Assembly: GCA_963735025.1 (NCBI GenBank)
Contig: CAVTJG010000009.1
Coordinates: 806,001 to 870,000, forward strand
Length of the DNA stretch: 64,000 nucleotides
Source: JAABRB01 sp963735025
Lineage (GTDB): Bacteria; Pseudomonadota; Gammaproteobacteria; Burkholderiales; SG8-39
Direction of reading: 5' to 3'
In this document: positions 55,133-64,000 of the stretch, one piece after another
Position numbering within the stretch: position 1 is the stretch's first letter
Layout of the letters: each line of letters opens with the position of its first letter
Notes under the pieces: generated by a model
Database searches by the model: none
What the model saw: only the letters and a program-made list of their open reading frames with translations
What the model was told of the DNA's origin: nothing
Program-made: the position numbers and the translations under genes

Positions 55133-56605
55133 ATGACTTTGCGACTCACACTCTATGCGGCGCTCGCAGCGTTGCTCGTCGCGGTGGCGCCCGCCACGTT
55201 TGCCCAGCAGGCGGCCAAGGCGCCCGCGGCCCCGCGCTCGCTGTCCACCGAAATAAAGCCATGGAAAGGCGACTTTGACGGGATGGTCGAGCGACGCGTC
55301 ATCCGCGTGCTGGTGCCCTACAGCCGTACGCTCTACTACAACGACAAGGGGCGCGAGCGCGGTATCACCGCGGACAACATTCGAGATTTCGAGCAGTACG
55401 TCAACAAGAAGTACGCGAAGACGCTCGGCAAGCGGCCGATCAGCGTCGTCATGTTTCCGACGACGCGCGACGAGCTGCTCAAGGATGTCGCCGACGGTCT
55501 GGGCGACATCGCTGCCGGTAACCTCACCGTCATCGACGAACGCAGGAAGATCGTCGACTTCGTTGCGCCGGCAGATCAGAAGCCCGTGTCGGAAGTGGTC
55601 GTGACCGGGCCCAAGTCGCCCGCGATCGCGACCGCGGAAGATCTCTCGGGCAAGACCGTGCACGTGCGCAAGTCGTCGAGCTACCACGAAAGCCTCGTCG
55701 CCCTCAATGACCGCCTCCAGAAGGCGGGCAAGGCCCCGGCCGCGCTGGTCCTCGTCCCCGATGCCCTGGAAGACGAAGACATGATGGAGATGCTGAGTGT
55801 CGGGCTCCTCGAGGCGATCGTGGTGGACGACTGGAAGGCCCGGATCTGGGCGCAGATCCTGCCCAACGTCAAGGTGAACGAGGGCGCGGTCGTGCGCTCG
55901 GGCGGAATGCTCGGCTGGGGGATCCGCAAGGACAGTCCCAAGCTGCAGGAGATCCTTAACGAGTTCTACGCGAACTTCATCAAGAAGCAGAATCTGCTGG
56001 AAGCGCGCAAAAAGCAGTACTTCAACCGTGCCCGGCAGCTCAAGGATCCGACCGGGTCGGCCGACTGGAAGCGCTTCGAGCAGACACTCGCGCTCTTCCG
56101 CAAATACGGCGGGCAGTACGGGTTCGACCCGCTGATGCTCGCGGCGCAGGGCTACCAGGAGTCCCGGCTCGACCAGAACGTCAAGAGCCCGGTGGGCGCG
56201 ATCGGCGTGATGCAGATCATGCCGGCGACCGGCGCGGAGCTGAAAGTCGGCGACGTCACGCTCACCGAGCCCAACATCCACGGCGGGACTAAGTACATGG
56301 ATCAACTCATGACCCGCTACTTCCAGGATGCGAAGTTCGACGACGTCAACCGATCGCTCTTCGCGTTCGCCGCTTACAACGCAGGTCCGGGGCGCATTGC
56401 CCAGATGCGCAAGGAGGCGGCAAAGCGCAACCTGGACCCGGACAAGTGGTTCAACAACGTGGAGATCGTGACGGCCGAAAAGGTCGGCATGGAGACCACC
56501 ACCTACGTGCGCAACATCTACAAGTACTACGTGGCCTACAGGCTGATGCTCGACGTCGAAGCGGTGCAGAAGAAAGCGCGCGCGCAGGTTGCGCCCGGCA
56601 AGTAG
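55133..56605 (+). CDS. membrane-bound lytic murein transglycosylase F-like protein
   Basis: A 490-residue exported protein. The signal peptide ends ATFAQQ. Residues about 50-310 are a periplasmic solute-binding (SBP_bac_3) domain, with VIRVLVPYSRTLYYNDKGR and DELLKDVADGLGDIAAGNLT. The C-terminal SLT domain has the catalytic Glu in AQGYQESRLDQNVKS, then VGAIGVMQIMPATG and AAYNAGPGRIAQMR. This MltF architecture cleaves glycan strands of peptidoglycan. The start ATG 55133 is chosen for the signal peptide. It follows the NodT gene by 97 bases and may share its transcript. Confidence 0.92.
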   Translation: MTLRLTLYAALAALLVAVAPATFAQQAAKAPAAPRSLSTEIKPWKGDFDGMVERRVIRVLVPYSRTLYYNDKGRERGITADNIRDFEQYVNKKYAKTLGKRPISVVMFPTTRDELLKDVADGLGDIAAGNLTVIDERRKIVDFVAPADQKPVSEVVVTGPKSPAIATAEDLSGKTVHVRKSSSYHESLVALNDRLQKAGKAPAALVLVPDALEDEDMMEMLSVGLLEAIVVDDWKARIWAQILPNVKVNEGAVVRSGGMLGWGIRKDSPKLQEILNEFYANFIKKQNLLEARKKQYFNRARQLKDPTGSADWKRFEQTLALFRKYGGQYGFDPLMLAAQGYQESRLDQNVKSPVGAIGVMQIMPATGAELKVGDVTLTEPNIHGGTKYMDQLMTRYFQDAKFDDVNRSLFAFAAYNAGPGRIAQMRKEAAKRNLDPDKWFNNVEIVTAEKVGMETTTYVRNIYKYYVAYRLMLDVEAVQKKARAQVAPGK

Positions 56606-56693
56606 TGAATCGGCTCGAAAATTCCAAAGTTTCTAAACGAAGGGGAGCCGGTCGGCACTCCTTCGAATCTTTCCTTCTCAACGGAGAAATACC

Positions 56694-57332
56694 ATGTACA
56701 TGTCTTGGATGAACAGGAAGTCGATATTCGCGACAGCGCTGGTTGCTGCGGCATTTGCCACAACCGCGCTTGCACAGCAACCGGGCGCAACGGGAGGGAC
56801 CGTCGTCTCGAGCGAACCGGGCAAGGCGGAGATCGTCAGTGCGGCGAAGATCTCGGCCCAGGTCGTCGGCATCGACAAGGCGACGCGTACCGTCACGCTC
56901 AAGGGGCCGAAGGGCAAGGTCGTGGACATCGTCGCGGGCGACGAAGTCAAGAACTTCGACCAGATCAAGCTCGGCGATCACGTCGTCGCGCGGTACATGG
57001 AGTCCCTCACCCTCGAGCTCAAGAAGACCAAGGCGGGTAGCGGCGACGTGGTCGTGAGCGAAGGGGCCGTGCGGGCGGCGCCCGGCGAGCGGCCGGCGGT
57101 TGCCGGCGCACGCGAAGTCACCGCGCTTGCCGAGGTCACCGCAGTCGATCCGAAGAAGAGCACGATCACGCTCAAGGGGCCGCGGGGCAATTCCATGACG
57201 CTCCCCGTGCACAACCCCGATCAGTTCAAGGTCGTCAAGAAGGGTGACCACGTCGAGGTGACCTACACCGAAGCGCTCGCGCTCTCCGTCGAGCCGGCGC
57301 CGAAACCGGCGGCTGCGCAGAAGAAGAAGTAA
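56694..57332 (+). CDS. DUF5666-like periplasmic protein, intact paralogue
   Basis: A 212-residue exported protein. After a signal peptide (TALAQQP) come two related OB-like units: VVGIDKATRTVTLKGPKGKV and VTAVDPKKSTITLKGPRGNS. Both units are followed by a stretch ending DQIKLGDHV or DQFKVVKKGDHVEV and a YTEAL-type strand. The tail is Lys-rich. A degenerate paralogue, about two thirds identical by eye, lies at 61009-61648 beside the second efflux locus. ATG 56694 follows GGAGAAATACC; a second ATG is two codons later. Function unknown; the repeated pairing with pumps suggests an envelope role. Confidence 0.82.
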   Translation: MYMSWMNRKSIFATALVAAAFATTALAQQPGATGGTVVSSEPGKAEIVSAAKISAQVVGIDKATRTVTLKGPKGKVVDIVAGDEVKNFDQIKLGDHVVARYMESLTLELKKTKAGSGDVVVSEGAVRAAPGERPAVAGAREVTALAEVTAVDPKKSTITLKGPRGNSMTLPVHNPDQFKVVKKGDHVEVTYTEALALSVEPAPKPAAAQKKK

Positions 57333-57338
57333 GGAACG

Positions 57339-57476
57339 CTAAGAGGTTTCCCGGCCCCCGCGGGCCGGGTCACCGCGCGGCAGCACGTCGCGGAACGACT
57401 CGAACGTCTTCCACTTCGGCGCCGGCGGCGTGTAATCGACCCGCGGCACGTAGGGCGACGATTCGGTTACCGCCAT
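57339..57476 (-). CDS. possible 45-residue protein
   Basis: A short open frame, MAVTESSPYVPRVDYTPPAP then KWKTFESFRDVLPRGDP, ending GRETS. Its composition looks protein-like (FESFRDVLP), but there is no recognised family and no strong binding site. It lies between the DUF5666-like gene and the outer membrane protein gene. I give it low confidence. Confidence 0.3.
   Translation of the reverse strand: MAVTESSPYVPRVDYTPPAPKWKTFESFRDVLPRGDPARGGRETS
57350..57369 (+). terminator. possible terminator hairpin
   Basis: CCCGGCCC (57350-57357) pairs perfectly with GGGCCGGG (57362-57369), 17 bases after the stop of the DUF5666-like gene. There is no T-run after it, so it is not a canonical Rho-independent terminator. 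Confidence 0.4.
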
Positions 57477-57555
57477 GCGGTAGATGTGGCGCGGGCAGTT
57501 GGGTAAGATGCGCCGCGCCCCACGCGTCCGTTCACCGCACCTCCGGTCGGCGAAT

Positions 57556-58431
57556 TCAGTCGAAGCGTCGCGCCACGCCGATCTCCAACCGGTTTTCGTA
57601 GGTTCCTGGGATGCCATCGGGTCCCCAGAGCCGATGACCGAGCATCAGCCAGGTTCGCCAGTAGCGCGCGAAGAGTATTCCGCCTTCGATCTCGCCGACC
57701 GCGCCGGTCTCGCTGTCGCGAGTCCAGTCCACGGTTGGCTTCACCTTCACCTTGAATGTGTACTCGCGGCGCCAGATGTCGTAGAGCGTGAGCTCGAGCT
57801 TCGTGTAGCTGATGTTCTTGCGGTCCGGGTCGCCGCCGACCGAGTTCACCTGCTGCACTTGGGTCTCGAATCGCGAGGTGTGGGAACGGGGGTCGACGAG
57901 AGGCAACACCAACGGCGCGAGCATGCGGATGCCCGCGCTCAGCTGATACTTGCCGCTGCCGAGGGACTCGGGGCTCGCGGTCGGGAAGGTGATCTCGATG
58001 AAGGATGGATACGAGTAGGGACCGGACTTCAGTGCGCGGAATCCGATCCGGGTCTTGATGTCGCCCAGCTTGGGGTTAAAAGGGCTGCCGCTGAAATCGG
58101 TCGTTTCGTCCGGAAACGGAATCTCGACGCGAAACAGCGACACCGGCCCGGTCAGGAAAGTGTCGATCTTCAGCGTCGTCTTGGTCGATTCTTCCGGCGA
58201 GTTGCGCGACGTGTTCTGGCGCTTCAACTCGATCAGGCCGTGCCAGCCCTTGCTGGGCGCGGGCGATGACGACGCTTCGGGAGGCTCGTCGGAATCCGCG
58301 GATTCCGTGACGCCCGGCTTCTCGTCGTCCGGTCCACCCGCCGGCAACTGCTGCGCCAGAGCGTCGGACGCCACGAACCAGATTGTCGTGGCGAAGAGGG
58401 CGAGTAGCGCCATTGTGTAGCATTCGCGCAT
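57556..58431 (-). CDS. predicted outer membrane beta-barrel protein
   Basis: A 291-residue exported protein. The signal peptide ends SDALAQQ. A disordered acidic stretch follows, then alternating hydrophobic strands (KTTLKIDTFLTGPVSLFRVEI, SYTKLELTLYDIWRREYTFKV) and a typical closing strand (ENRLEIGVARRFD). It resembles the loosely defined porin and OM-transport families of betaproteobacteria. The ligand is unknown. It follows the antiporter gene on the same strand by 36 bases and may be co-transcribed. Confidence 0.78.
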   Translation of the reverse strand: MRECYTMALLALFATTIWFVASDALAQQLPAGGPDDEKPGVTESADSDEPPEASSSPAPSKGWHGLIELKRQNTSRNSPEESTKTTLKIDTFLTGPVSLFRVEIPFPDETTDFSGSPFNPKLGDIKTRIGFRALKSGPYSYPSFIEITFPTASPESLGSGKYQLSAGIRMLAPLVLPLVDPRSHTSRFETQVQQVNSVGGDPDRKNISYTKLELTLYDIWRREYTFKVKVKPTVDWTRDSETGAVGEIEGGILFARYWRTWLMLGHRLWGPDGIPGTYENRLEIGVARRFD

Positions 58432-58467
58432 ACGGGCTACTGCGTCAATGTCGGCGCGTGCGCCAGG

Positions 58468-59731
58468 TCAGCACGCACGCGGTGGTTGGGACGAATCCCC
58501 CTCGAGTGCCTGATGCTCGGGGGATGCCTCACCGAGCAATGCGATCCGCCTTGCGTACAGGTCTATTCCGGGCAGTGCGCTCAGGCCATGCGCGAAGATG
58601 CTGAGCAGCACTGTTGCGATCACCGCAAGGCGGATCGTGGACTCGCCTCCCAGGTGTGCCTCCTGCTCCAGGAAAACCAGCCCGAGCACGATGGACGCGA
58701 GCCCCCGTGGGCCAAACCAGCCCATGAACAGCACGGTCGCGCGGCTCAGTCGAGTGCCCCGCAGCGCTAGTGCAACGGGCGCCATGCGCACGAGGGTCAG
58801 GCTCAGCACGGCATAGAGCAGCACGGACGGCGTGAAATGCGCCCAGTCGTTGACCGCGATCGTGCCGAAAAGGAAGAAGACGAAATAGTTGAACAGCTGC
58901 CCCCAGTCCTCGGTGAATTCGACACTGTGCCGACCGACCTCTGCGAAGCCGAATTGCACGGCGAGCCCGGCGACGAATGCCGCGATGAACATGCTCGCCC
59001 CAGACGCTTCGGATGCCATGACGCAGAGCAGGGGGAGCGCCACCACGCCGAGCTGCCCAAGCGGCGGCGCCATCCACCCCTTGCGGCTGGCCAGTCCGAG
59101 GAGCCATCCACCGACTGCGCCAATTCCCACGCCGATCAGTGCCCCGTAGCCAAGCTGTTCGCCCAGGAAACGAGCGAGCACCGCGCCCGCGCTCTCGGTA
59201 CTCCCCTGGGCGATGGCAAGTGCGATGAACAGCAGCAGGAACGGGACGGAGAGCCCGTCGTTGAGCCCAGCCTCGACGTTGAGAGACTGACGGATTCTCT
59301 GCGGCACCCGTTCGCTGTTCACGATGACCTGCCCGAGGCCGGCGTCGGTCGGCGCGAGGATGGCGGCCAGGATGCCCGCTTCCCACCAAGTGAGTCCGCG
59401 CAGCACGACGATCGCGAACACGGCACCCAGCAGGATGGTCAGCAGCATGCCCGTGCTGAGCAGGCGGATGGGAAGACTACGTCCGGCTTTCAGGAACGAG
59501 GGACTGATCCGGCTCGCATCGGTGAAGAGCGTCATCACGAGGCCCAGCTCCGCGACCAGGAGCAATGCGTTGCGATCGAGGGCGAGCTCAGTGACGGCCG
59601 CAGGCAGGAGCATCGTTGCAGCGCCCGCGGACGTGAACAGACATTGGTGCAGTGATGACCGTCCGCTCCAGTCGCCGCGAGACAAGGCTATAGAGGAAGA
59701 CGACGAGCACGAATGCAGTCAACAGGACCAT
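58468..59731 (-). CDS. cation:proton antiporter, CPA1 (NhaP-like) family (frameshifted near N-terminus)
   Basis: About 420 residues with twelve hydrophobic segments. The CPA1 ion-binding motif is in NVEAGLNDGLSVPFLLLF (Asn-Asp), with APTDAGLGQVIVNSERVP before it and GWFGPRGLASIVLGLVFL after it. The beginning MVLLTAFVLVVFLYSLVSRR (ATG 59731) is in one frame, and LFTSAGAATMLLPAAV onward in another, so an indel lies near 59640. The family exchanges Na+ or K+ for protons. It is followed on the same strand by the outer membrane protein gene. Confidence 0.88.
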
Positions 59732-59755
59732 GGCTAGAGCCGTATAAGCCTTGAA

Positions 59756-60829
59756 CTAAAGCAAGGTAGCGCGGCTTCGCTTCGCCCGCCAGGCAGCAGG
59801 CGTGGAGCTGCTCCAGCGCCGGAACGCCCGCGTGAAGGCGCTCGCATCGGCGTAGTCGAGTGAGTCGGCGATCTGGCTGACCTCCATCCCGGTGTCCGCG
59901 AGCATCTGCCGGGCGATCTCGTAACGGCTCTCGTCCACGAGTTGCCGGAAGCTGGTGCCGAAGGCGTTCAGGTGGCGATTCAGGGTGCGACTGTGCAACG
60001 AGAATAGCGCGGCGACCTGGTCTGCCTTGGCGTGACCTGTCAGGAGCGCGGTCCGCAGCACGCTCCGCACCTGCGCCGGGAAGTCGTTGCGGTGTCTGGC
60101 CTCGAGCGCGTCGATCTGCTTCTGCAGCAGACGGCGCAGATCGGGATCGGCATCGGGCAAACGCCGATTCAACCAATCAGCGGAGAACAGCAGCGCGTTC
60201 TGCTCGGCGTCGAAGCGCAGGGGGGCTCGGAAGAATCGGCGGAACGGCCCGACGTCCTCCGGCTTGCGGTGGGCGAACCGGGCCTCGAGGGGCCTCCACT
60301 CGGGACCGCACAGCGTGCGCATGATGTTCTCCATCACGGCAACTGCGCCGTCCCCGATCTGGTCGGTCGCCTCGACTTGGGGCTGATAGATGTCGTAACC
60401 CAATGTTGCCGTGTCGCCATGCACCGCCAGAGTTGGCACCGCGCCGCGAACGTGAAGGTGCAGATAGCGCACGAGGCTGCGAAGGGCCGTTCCCACGTCC
60501 GGCGAGTGCTGCACCAGAAAGCCCACCAGCCCCAGGGAGGACAGGCGACCCTGCTGACCGAGCAGGAGTCCGAAATGCCTGCAGCCGGTCCTGGCCACGC
60601 ACCGGCTGAGGAGATGCCCCCGGGCTGAGTAGGAAATCAGATTGTCGGGATCGTCGAACAGCTTCAGGTCGAACCCCGCCTCGGCCACGACCTCGGCCGG
60701 ATCGGCACCCAGGCTCCTGAGGACCGCCGGAATCGCCGCCGCGACACCGACCCGAACGGTCGCCTCTTCGGCCCCGCGCCCCCCCTTTTGCAGCCGCACG
60801 CCGCCTGACTGTCTTCGAGTGGATCTCAC
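59756..60829 (-). CDS. AraC family transcriptional regulator, OruR-like
   Basis: A 357-residue regulator. Residues about 30-210 are the arabinose-binding-like domain seen in OruR/ArgR-type members (GFDLKLFDDPDNLISYSARG). The C-terminal 100 residues are the AraC DNA-binding domain (VAALFSLHSRTLNRHLNAFG, then SQIADSLDYADASAFTRAFR), with two HTHs. Its gene is divergent from the second efflux locus. Four TGTCC half-sites at 60849-60884, immediately upstream of its start, fit an operator for it. It is likely to control that locus and possibly itself; the inducer is unknown. Confidence 0.9.
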   Translation of the reverse strand: MRSTRRQSGGVRLQKGGRGAEEATVRVGVAAAIPAVLRSLGADPAEVVAEAGFDLKLFDDPDNLISYSARGHLLSRCVARTGCRHFGLLLGQQGRLSSLGLVGFLVQHSPDVGTALRSLVRYLHLHVRGAVPTLAVHGDTATLGYDIYQPQVEATDQIGDGAVAVMENIMRTLCGPEWRPLEARFAHRKPEDVGPFRRFFRAPLRFDAEQNALLFSADWLNRRLPDADPDLRRLLQKQIDALEARHRNDFPAQVRSVLRTALLTGHAKADQVAALFSLHSRTLNRHLNAFGTSFRQLVDESRYEIARQMLADTGMEVSQIADSLDYADASAFTRAFRRWSSSTPAAWRAKRSRATLL

Positions 60830-60848
60830 GCAAGCAGAATACGCGACG

Positions 60849-60884
60849 CTGTCCGAAAATGTCCAGTCAGTGTCCGGAAGTGTC
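60849..60884. promoter_or_regulatory. candidate AraC-type operator: four phased TGTCC half-sites
   Basis: TGTCC occurs at 60849, 60859, 60870 and 60880, so the spacings are 10, 11 and 10 bases. The two pairs form a 21-base direct repeat. One-turn spacing of direct half-sites is the usual target of an AraC dimer, where each monomer uses two HTHs. It lies 20 bases upstream of the AraC gene start and between the divergent units. Confidence 0.7.
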
Positions 60885-61008
60885 CAGCGCGACTGCGGCC
60901 CGCATGATGAAATGGATCATTGGTGGCTGACGCCGGAGGCTGTGACGATCGCAGGCCGTTTGACGTTGCACCGACCCTTACACTTTCGAACGGAGAAGTT
61001 TCGTGGAA

Positions 61009-61648
61009 ATGTCTCGAATGAAGATAATGTCAGCGCTCGCAGTCGCCCTAATGGCGGCGGCCTTTGCCACGACAGCGCTGGCGCAGCAACCAGGCGCAGC
61101 AGGAGGCGCCGTCGTCACGAGCGAACCGGGCAAGGCGTCGATCGTCAGTACGGCGACGATCTCAGCCCAGGTCGTACGGCATCGACAAGGCGACGCGCAC
61201 CGTCACACTCAAGGGGCCGAAGGGCAATGTCGATGGACATCGTCGCACACGATGATGTCAAGAACTTTGACCAGATCAGCTCGGCGATTACGTCGTCGCG
61301 CGCTACGCCCAGGCGCTCACCCTCGAGCTGAGAAAGACCAAGGTCGAGGCGGGTGAACCGACCGTGCGCGAGGGGGCAGTCGAGCGGCGCAGCCCGGCGA
61401 GCAGCCGGCGGCAAAGTCGCCGGCGCACTGTGACGGTCACCGCGATTGCCGACGTCAGCGGCGTCGACGCCGAAGAGGTGGCGGCGATTACGCTCAAGGG
61501 GCCGCGGGGCAACGTCGTGACGCTCGACGGGCGCAACCCCGATCAGTTCAAGGTCGTCAAGAAGGGCGGCCAGGTCGAGGTGACCTACACCGAAGCGCTC
61601 GCGCTCAGCGTCGAGCCGGCGCCGAAGCCGGCGGCGAAAATGAGGTAG
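61009..61648 (+). pseudogene. decayed DUF5666-like periplasmic protein, paralogue of 56694-57332
   Basis: The signal peptide (MSRMKIMSALAVALMAAAF, then TTALAQQPGAAGG) and the repeated blocks GIDKATRTVTLKGPKGN and AAITLKGPRGN match the intact paralogue. The order is kept but spread over all three frames, with shifts near 61175, 61232, 61280 and several between 61385 and 61430. The end (FKVVKKGGQVEVTYTEALAL) is intact and stops at 61648. It is either a real pseudogene or a badly resolved stretch. It is the first gene after the AraC operator and before the second NodT gene. Confidence 0.8.
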
Positions 61649-61739
61649 TGAGCAGCGTCGCGGCCCGTCGGTGCGACGAAAGCAGCGGCACCGCGGTAGC
61701 CGTGATCCTGCGGCACGCGGCCTCGCCGAAGTCACGGGC

Positions 61740-63385
61740 ATGAAACGACGCGCAAGGCGGTACCGCGAGGCGTTCGCCGAATCGCGCACCGAGGAGTGTC
61801 GTCGTGGCGTTCGCTCGGTGCGCTGGGCTGTCGTGATGCTGGTGCTCGCGGGCTGCACGACGGTCGGCCCCGACTTCGTCCAGCCCAAGGCACCGGTACT
61901 CGAGCAATGGCAGGAGGCCGACCGTGCGGCCGTCACGCGCACGCCCGTGGAGCAGATCCGGTGGTGGGAAGTTTTCGATGACCCGGTGCTCAGCAAGCTG
62001 GTCCAGATCGCCTACCAGAACAATTACAACCTGAAGATCGCGGGCTTGCGGGTACTGGAGGCGCGCGCCCAGCTGGGGATCGCCGTGGGCACCCTCTATC
62101 CGCAGGTCCAGCAGGCGAACGGCAACGTGACCTATACGTCGGCCAGCAGGAATGCCGCCAACACGTCGGCCGGGGACCTGCGGTTCTGGGAGTACAACAT
62201 CGGCGCCAGCGTCGGCTGGGAACTCGATTTCTGGGGCAAGTTCCGGCGCGCGATCGAGTCCGCCGATCCAACCTGCTGGCCTCCATCGCTGCCTACGACA
62301 ACGCGCTCGTGCTGCTCGTCGCGCAGGTCGCGGACACCTACGTCGCGATCCGCGCCGCCGAGGAACAACTGCGGGTCGCGCACGACAACGTCGCGATCCA
62401 GCAGCGCGCCGTGCAGATCACCGAGGCCCGGTTCCGCGGCGGCGACGTCGGCGAGCTCGACGTGCTCCAGGCGCGCACCCAGCTGCTGGGGACCCAGGCG
62501 TCGATCCCCCCATTGGAGACCGGCCTGCAGCAGGCAAAGAACGCCCTCAGTACGCTGTTGGGCCAGCCTCCGGGCAGCTTCGCGGAAATTCTGGGCCCGC
62601 AGCCGGGCGTGATTCCGGCGGCGCCGCCAGCGATTGCCGCGGGCGCCCCGACTGATCTGCTCCGGCGGCGTCCGGATGTCCGGCAGGCGGAGCTTGCCGC
62701 GGCGACGCAAAGCGCGGCGGTGGGGGTCGCCGAGGCCGACCTCTATCCGAGCTTCGGATTGAGCGGCTTTTTCGGCGTGATCGCCGCCGACGGAACGAAC
62801 TCCACGCGCACCGGCAACAGCGGCATCGGCCAGCTCTTCAACGCGAACTCCATCGCGTTCGTCGGCGGACCGTACTTCAGCTGGAATATCCTGAACTACG
62901 GCCGCATCCGCAACAACGTCCGCGTGCAGGATGCCCGGCTGCAGCAACTGCTGGAGAATTACCAGAGCACGGTGCTCAACGCGGTGAAGGAGGTCGAGGA
63001 CGGCATGGTGGCGTTCCTTCGCAGCCGCGAGCAGGAGCGGATTCTGGCCGCGACCGAAGCGTCGGCAAAACGCTCGCTCAAGATCGCCAACGTCGGATAT
63101 CGCGAAGGCTTCTACGACTTCCAGCGCGTGCTGGACGCCCAGAGCGCACTGCTGCGGGCGCAGCAGCAAACCGTATCGGCGCGGGGCACCACGGTCAGCA
63201 GCGCGATCGGGATCTATCGGGCGCTTGGCGGTGGCTGGGAAGACCGTTCGGGCCAGGGATTCGTGGACGAGGCGACCCGCGACACCATGCGAAAGCGCGT
63301 CGACTGGGGCGATCTTTTGCAACCGGAGGCGACCGAACCTCCGTTGAAGGGCGATGGCGGAGGTTGGCCGTCCCCGGACTGGTAA
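61740..63385 (+). CDS. NodT family outer membrane efflux lipoprotein (frameshifted)
   Basis: A second outer membrane factor, about 548 residues once joined. The N-terminal part (MLVLAGCTTVGPDFVQPKAP, lipobox LAGC) reads to about ELDFWGKFRRAIESAD. The frame then shifts near 62268 to NLLASIAAYDNALVLLVAQV and continues to the end (GGWEDRSGQGFVDEATRD). It has the OEP repeats and the DLLRRRPDVRQAEL block. One base appears lost. The start ATG 61740 gives a long n-region before the lipobox. It lies 28 bases before the EmrA-like gene, so it probably feeds an EmrAB-type pump. Confidence 0.87.
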
Positions 63386-63413
63386 ACAGCGTCAACCCGA
63401 ATGTAGGCATGCC

Positions 63414-64000
63414 ATGAGCGAGCAACCGAAGACTCCGCAGGTGGGGCGGGAACCGGGAAAAGAACCGGAGAAGACGTCCGCGCCGCCGGCGGCGGCGCGC
63501 GCACCGGCACCCGGCGTCGGCAGCGCGTCCGCCAGATCGGAAACGCCATCGGCCTCGAGGCGGATGGACCCGGTGCGCAAGTGGGTCCTGATCTTCGCCG
63601 CGTTCTGTCTGTTCCTGCTCGCCTGGTACATGGCCGCCGACCGCTACACCCCGTTCACGACGCAGGCGCGCGTCAACGCGTTCGTGGTGCCGATCGCGCC
63701 GCAGGTGGCAGGAGAAATTCTCTCCGTCGACGTGCGCACCAATCAGGTCGTGAAGAAGGGCGACTTGCTCGCCCGGATCGACCCGGTGCGCTACCAGCTG
63801 GCGGTCGCCGCGGCCGAAGCCCAGCTCGCGCTCACCCAGCAGAATCTCAAGGTCTCCAGCTCGACGGTCGAAGCGGCTGCGGCCGCGGTGGATGCCGCAA
63901 AGGCCGCCCTGGCCAAGGACGCGCAGAACGAGGTGCGCCTGAAGCGCATCGACGCGGATGTCCCCGGCGCGGTTTCGGAGCGCGGACTGGACTTGGCGAC
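63414..64000 (+). CDS. HlyD family secretion protein, EmrA-like (partial, cut by window end)
   Basis: The first 195 residues of an adaptor protein. A cytoplasmic Pro/Ala-rich tail comes first, then one membrane helix (WVLIFAAFCLFLLAWYMAAD) and the lipoyl/hairpin part (VPIAPQVAGEILSVDVRTNQ, then VKKGDLLARIDPVRYQL). This topology, anchored in the inner membrane without a lipobox, is that of EmrA/HlyD adaptors. An EmrB-like MFS permease would be expected just outside the window. It follows the second NodT gene by 28 bases. Confidence 0.92.
   Translation, partial: MSEQPKTPQVGREPGKEPEKTSAPPAAARAPAPGVGSASARSETPSASRRMDPVRKWVLIFAAFCLFLLAWYMAADRYTPFTTQARVNAFVVPIAPQVAGEILSVDVRTNQVVKKGDLLARIDPVRYQLAVAAAEAQLALTQQNLKVSSSTVEAAAAAVDAAKAALAKDAQNEVRLKRIDADVPGAVSERGLDLA

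Noticed and set aside
53602..55149. Minus-strand open frame of about 515 codons opposite the NodT gene
   Set aside because: It is a shadow: the plus strand has the lipobox, OEP repeats and operon position of a NodT gene.

Overview
The window looks like chromosomal DNA of a high-GC (about two thirds G+C by eye) Gram-negative bacterium, most likely a betaproteobacterium near Burkholderiales. This is inferred from the gene repertoire: two TRAP transporters with TakP-like binding proteins, tripartite RND and EmrA-type efflux with NodT lipoproteins, Tat-exported binding proteins, lipoproteins, and CoxMSL-type molybdenum hydroxylases. It also carries interspersed GC-rich hairpin repeats. I see no rRNA, tRNA, CRISPR array, IS element or prophage. 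At least 16 probable small indels interrupt otherwise well conserved genes. That points either to residual sequencing error, as in a long-read or metagenomic assembly, or to heavy decay.

Layout. 1-8.6 kb: a cut-off NodI-like ABC ATPase, a hydrolase, a thioredoxin-like ferredoxin, an enolase-superfamily protein joined in frame to a Moco-sulfurase-like aminotransferase, a photolyase remnant that lost its core, an SDR, a small secreted protein, a FAS1 protein, a broken acyl-CoA-dehydrogenase-like monooxygenase, and queC. 8.6-15.7 kb: a methyltransferase, a protein with an internal tandem repeat, a paired SMR exporter, lipoprotein and periplasmic genes, and a TRAP system whose binding protein faces its permease genes. 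15.9-24.7 kb: an MBOAT/SGNH O-acetylation pair, then a redox locus with a three-module membrane iron-sulfur flavoprotein, a cNMP-binding protein abutting it, and a divergent octaheme cytochrome with HEAT- and TPR-like repeats. 24.7-30 kb: an FAD monooxygenase and a complete three-subunit molybdenum hydroxylase, which together resemble N-heteroaromatic catabolism.

30-41 kb: a DUF2182/DUF1326 pair, DUF1993, a TauD-family dioxygenase, an orphan TIR-like DUF1863 protein, a DUF5666-like protein, a PuuE-like deacetylase divergent from a bicupin, a complete TRAP operon, and a frameshifted TauE/SafE exporter. 41-46 kb: PPK2, a phosphoketolase reduced to its two ends, a beta-phosphoglucomutase-like HAD enzyme and a GH65 disaccharide phosphorylase, forming a phosphorolytic sugar and polyphosphate cluster. 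46-48.5 kb: a DUF4062-STAND ATPase-TPR protein. 48.7-64 kb: two efflux loci. The first is MFP-RND-NodT followed by a lytic transglycosylase and a DUF5666-like periplasmic protein. The second is an AraC regulator with a well-phased operator, a decayed paralogue of the same DUF5666-like protein, a second NodT and an EmrA-like protein cut by the window end. An outer-membrane protein and a Na+/H+ antiporter lie between them.

Nothing here is certainly a new system. The best candidates are the cNMP/iron-sulfur-flavoprotein/octaheme locus, the enolase-superfamily/Moco-sulfurase fusion, the DUF4062-STAND protein, and the pairing of a small DUF5666-like protein with two separate efflux operons.
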